Below the pieces are notes generated by a model. That model was given only the letters and a program-made list of their open reading frames with translations, had not been told where the DNA came from and made no database searches. From Paenibacillus amylolyticus (GTDB lineage: Bacteria > Bacillota > Bacilli > Paenibacillales > Paenibacillaceae), in assembly GCF_003719335.1 (NCBI RefSeq), contig NZ_RIAS01000014.1, positions 110,378-174,377 of the forward strand: a stretch of 64,000 nucleotides of DNA, given 5' to 3'. Shown one piece after another: positions 63,358 through 64,000 of the stretch. Each line of letters opens with the position of its first letter. Position 1 is the first letter of the stretch. The position numbers and the translations under genes are program-made.

Positions 63358-63696
63358 GATGGGGAAGTAAGTGCGGTTGTTTAGAGACTAGAATAAATGG
63401 AGTACATGCTACCAAGGATCGTTTTATCTATAATAATGGATGAGAGGAGTATATGATGGATGTAGGCTAGAGGATAATCATTAAGGAAACACTGGTCTGT
63501 TCATTCTATTCTATTCGGACTACATGTTTAAATATTAAGTTCTTCTGTAAGGTATAATTGATGTGTAGTTGCAGTAAGTAAGGTATTTAAAAGAATGCAG
63601 AATATTAGCGTAGCATCAAATGTCGTTATACAAGCGTGTAGAAGTTGATATATGATACTAAACTTATAGAAGAATACTATTGGGATATTTTACAAG
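63358..63696. other. Gene-free stretch before the rRNA promoters
   Basis: About 340 AT-rich bases with no supported gene, terminator or repeat. It lies upstream of tandem promoters and may hold an UP element. Confidence 0.5.
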
Positions 63697-63726
63697 TTGT
63701 CAAAGAGTTGTATGTTATGATATATT
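63697..63726 (+). promoter_or_regulatory. Upstream promoter of the rRNA operon
   Basis: TTGTCA, an 18-base spacer and TATATT at 63721-63726. It lies 113 bases before a stronger promoter, the tandem pattern usual for rrn operons. Confidence 0.5.
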
Positions 63727-63809
63727 CTATATCCGGCCAAGAAAACACAGTTTATACGGTGCGGCAAGCAAATGGAAATAAGCTTCGACAGAAACTTGAA
63801 AAAAAGAGC

Positions 63810-63838
63810 TTGCAAAGTTGGTTCGGAAGTGATATGAT
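63810..63838 (+). promoter_or_regulatory. Main promoter of the rRNA operon
   Basis: TTGCAA, a 17-base spacer and TATGAT at 63833-63838, with A-rich sequence just upstream. Transcription would start near 63845 and run toward the right edge. Confidence 0.75.
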
Positions 63839-63844
63839 ATAAGA

Positions 63845-64000
63845 GTTGCTGGAACGGAATGGTTTCGGTAGCGAGAAAAGTTTGATCTTTGAAAACTGAA
63901 CAACGAGTGAGTAACGATCTTGCTTGCAAGATCGACGCTGGAAAAATTGGTACACGTCTTCGGACTGTATGATTTTGAAAGCACAATGAGATTTTTAATC
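63845..64000 (+). other. Leader of a 16S rRNA operon (gene itself beyond the window)
   Basis: TTTGATCTTTGAAAACTGAA at 63881-63900 contains a boxA-like antitermination element (GATCTTTGAAAACT), followed by ACAACGAGTGAGTAACG, text that resembles the region ahead of 16S genes in Paenibacillus. No mature 16S sequence is present before position 64000. Confidence 0.75.

Noticed and set aside
63645..63842. Open frame of 65 codons upstream of the rRNA leader
   Set aside because: It overlaps two promoter elements, has no ribosome binding site and ends inside the -10 region.

Overview
The window looks like a chromosomal segment of a Paenibacillus-type Gram-positive bacterium. The evidence is: roughly 50% GC by eye, strong AAGGAGG ribosome binding sites with GTG and TTG starts, several YesM/YesN and AraC-type regulators beside carbohydrate ABC importers that lack their own ATPase, a bacillithiol-system YtxJ protein, a YwqA/YwqB-like pair, CcpA-type cre sites, and a right edge that reads like the leader of a Bacillales rRNA operon. 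Every functional call rests on reading motifs; no database search was run.

Layout. (1) 1-17.8 kb is a glycan-utilisation cluster: a sugar isomerase cut by the left edge, a Gfo/Idh/MocA dehydrogenase, a GH29 alpha-L-fucosidase, an LplB/YtcP/LipO-type importer, a membrane-anchored AraC regulator, a GH3 glycosidase, a GH38 alpha-mannosidase and two more isomerases. The enzymes suggest growth on a fucose- and mannose-containing glycan. (2) 17.8-22.3 kb holds small genes: an HTH protein, a VOC protein, an acidic protein of unknown function, a membrane-anchored YtxJ, and an XRE/ImmA-IrrE regulator broken by two frameshifts. (3) 22.3-32.1 kb is a complete potassium-uptake locus, kdpFABC plus regulators. 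KdpD is split into a soluble sensor protein carrying two tandem sensor modules and a separate membrane kinase, followed by kdpE. (4) 32.2-34.6 kb is a GH4 alpha-galactosidase divergent from an AraC regulator. (5) 34.6-40.2 kb is a five-gene Nik/Opp-type importer behind a cobalamin riboswitch, probably for cobalt or nickel. (6) 40.3-52.9 kb is housekeeping and stress genes: csaA, udk, an ECF sigma/anti-sigma pair, a DJ-1/PfpI protein with a TetR regulator, a secreted coiled-coil protein, SNF2 and SWIM proteins, an EEP phosphatase and a soluble chemoreceptor. (7) 53-62.6 kb is a rhamnogalacturonan-type cluster: a GH105 hydrolase, an importer, and a YesM/YesN two-component system, with two cre-like sites. 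(8) 62.8-64 kb has a GNAT gene and then tandem promoters and a boxA of an rRNA operon whose 16S gene lies beyond the window.

The most unusual signal is a family of three intergenic elements of about 180-230 bp at 2035, 15707 and 20767. All have the same orientation, all sit just after one stop codon and ahead of the next gene, and their terminal inverted repeats and internal stems differ between copies while staying complementary within each copy. Next in interest are the duplicated, split KdpD sensor and the B12-riboswitch-controlled metal importer.
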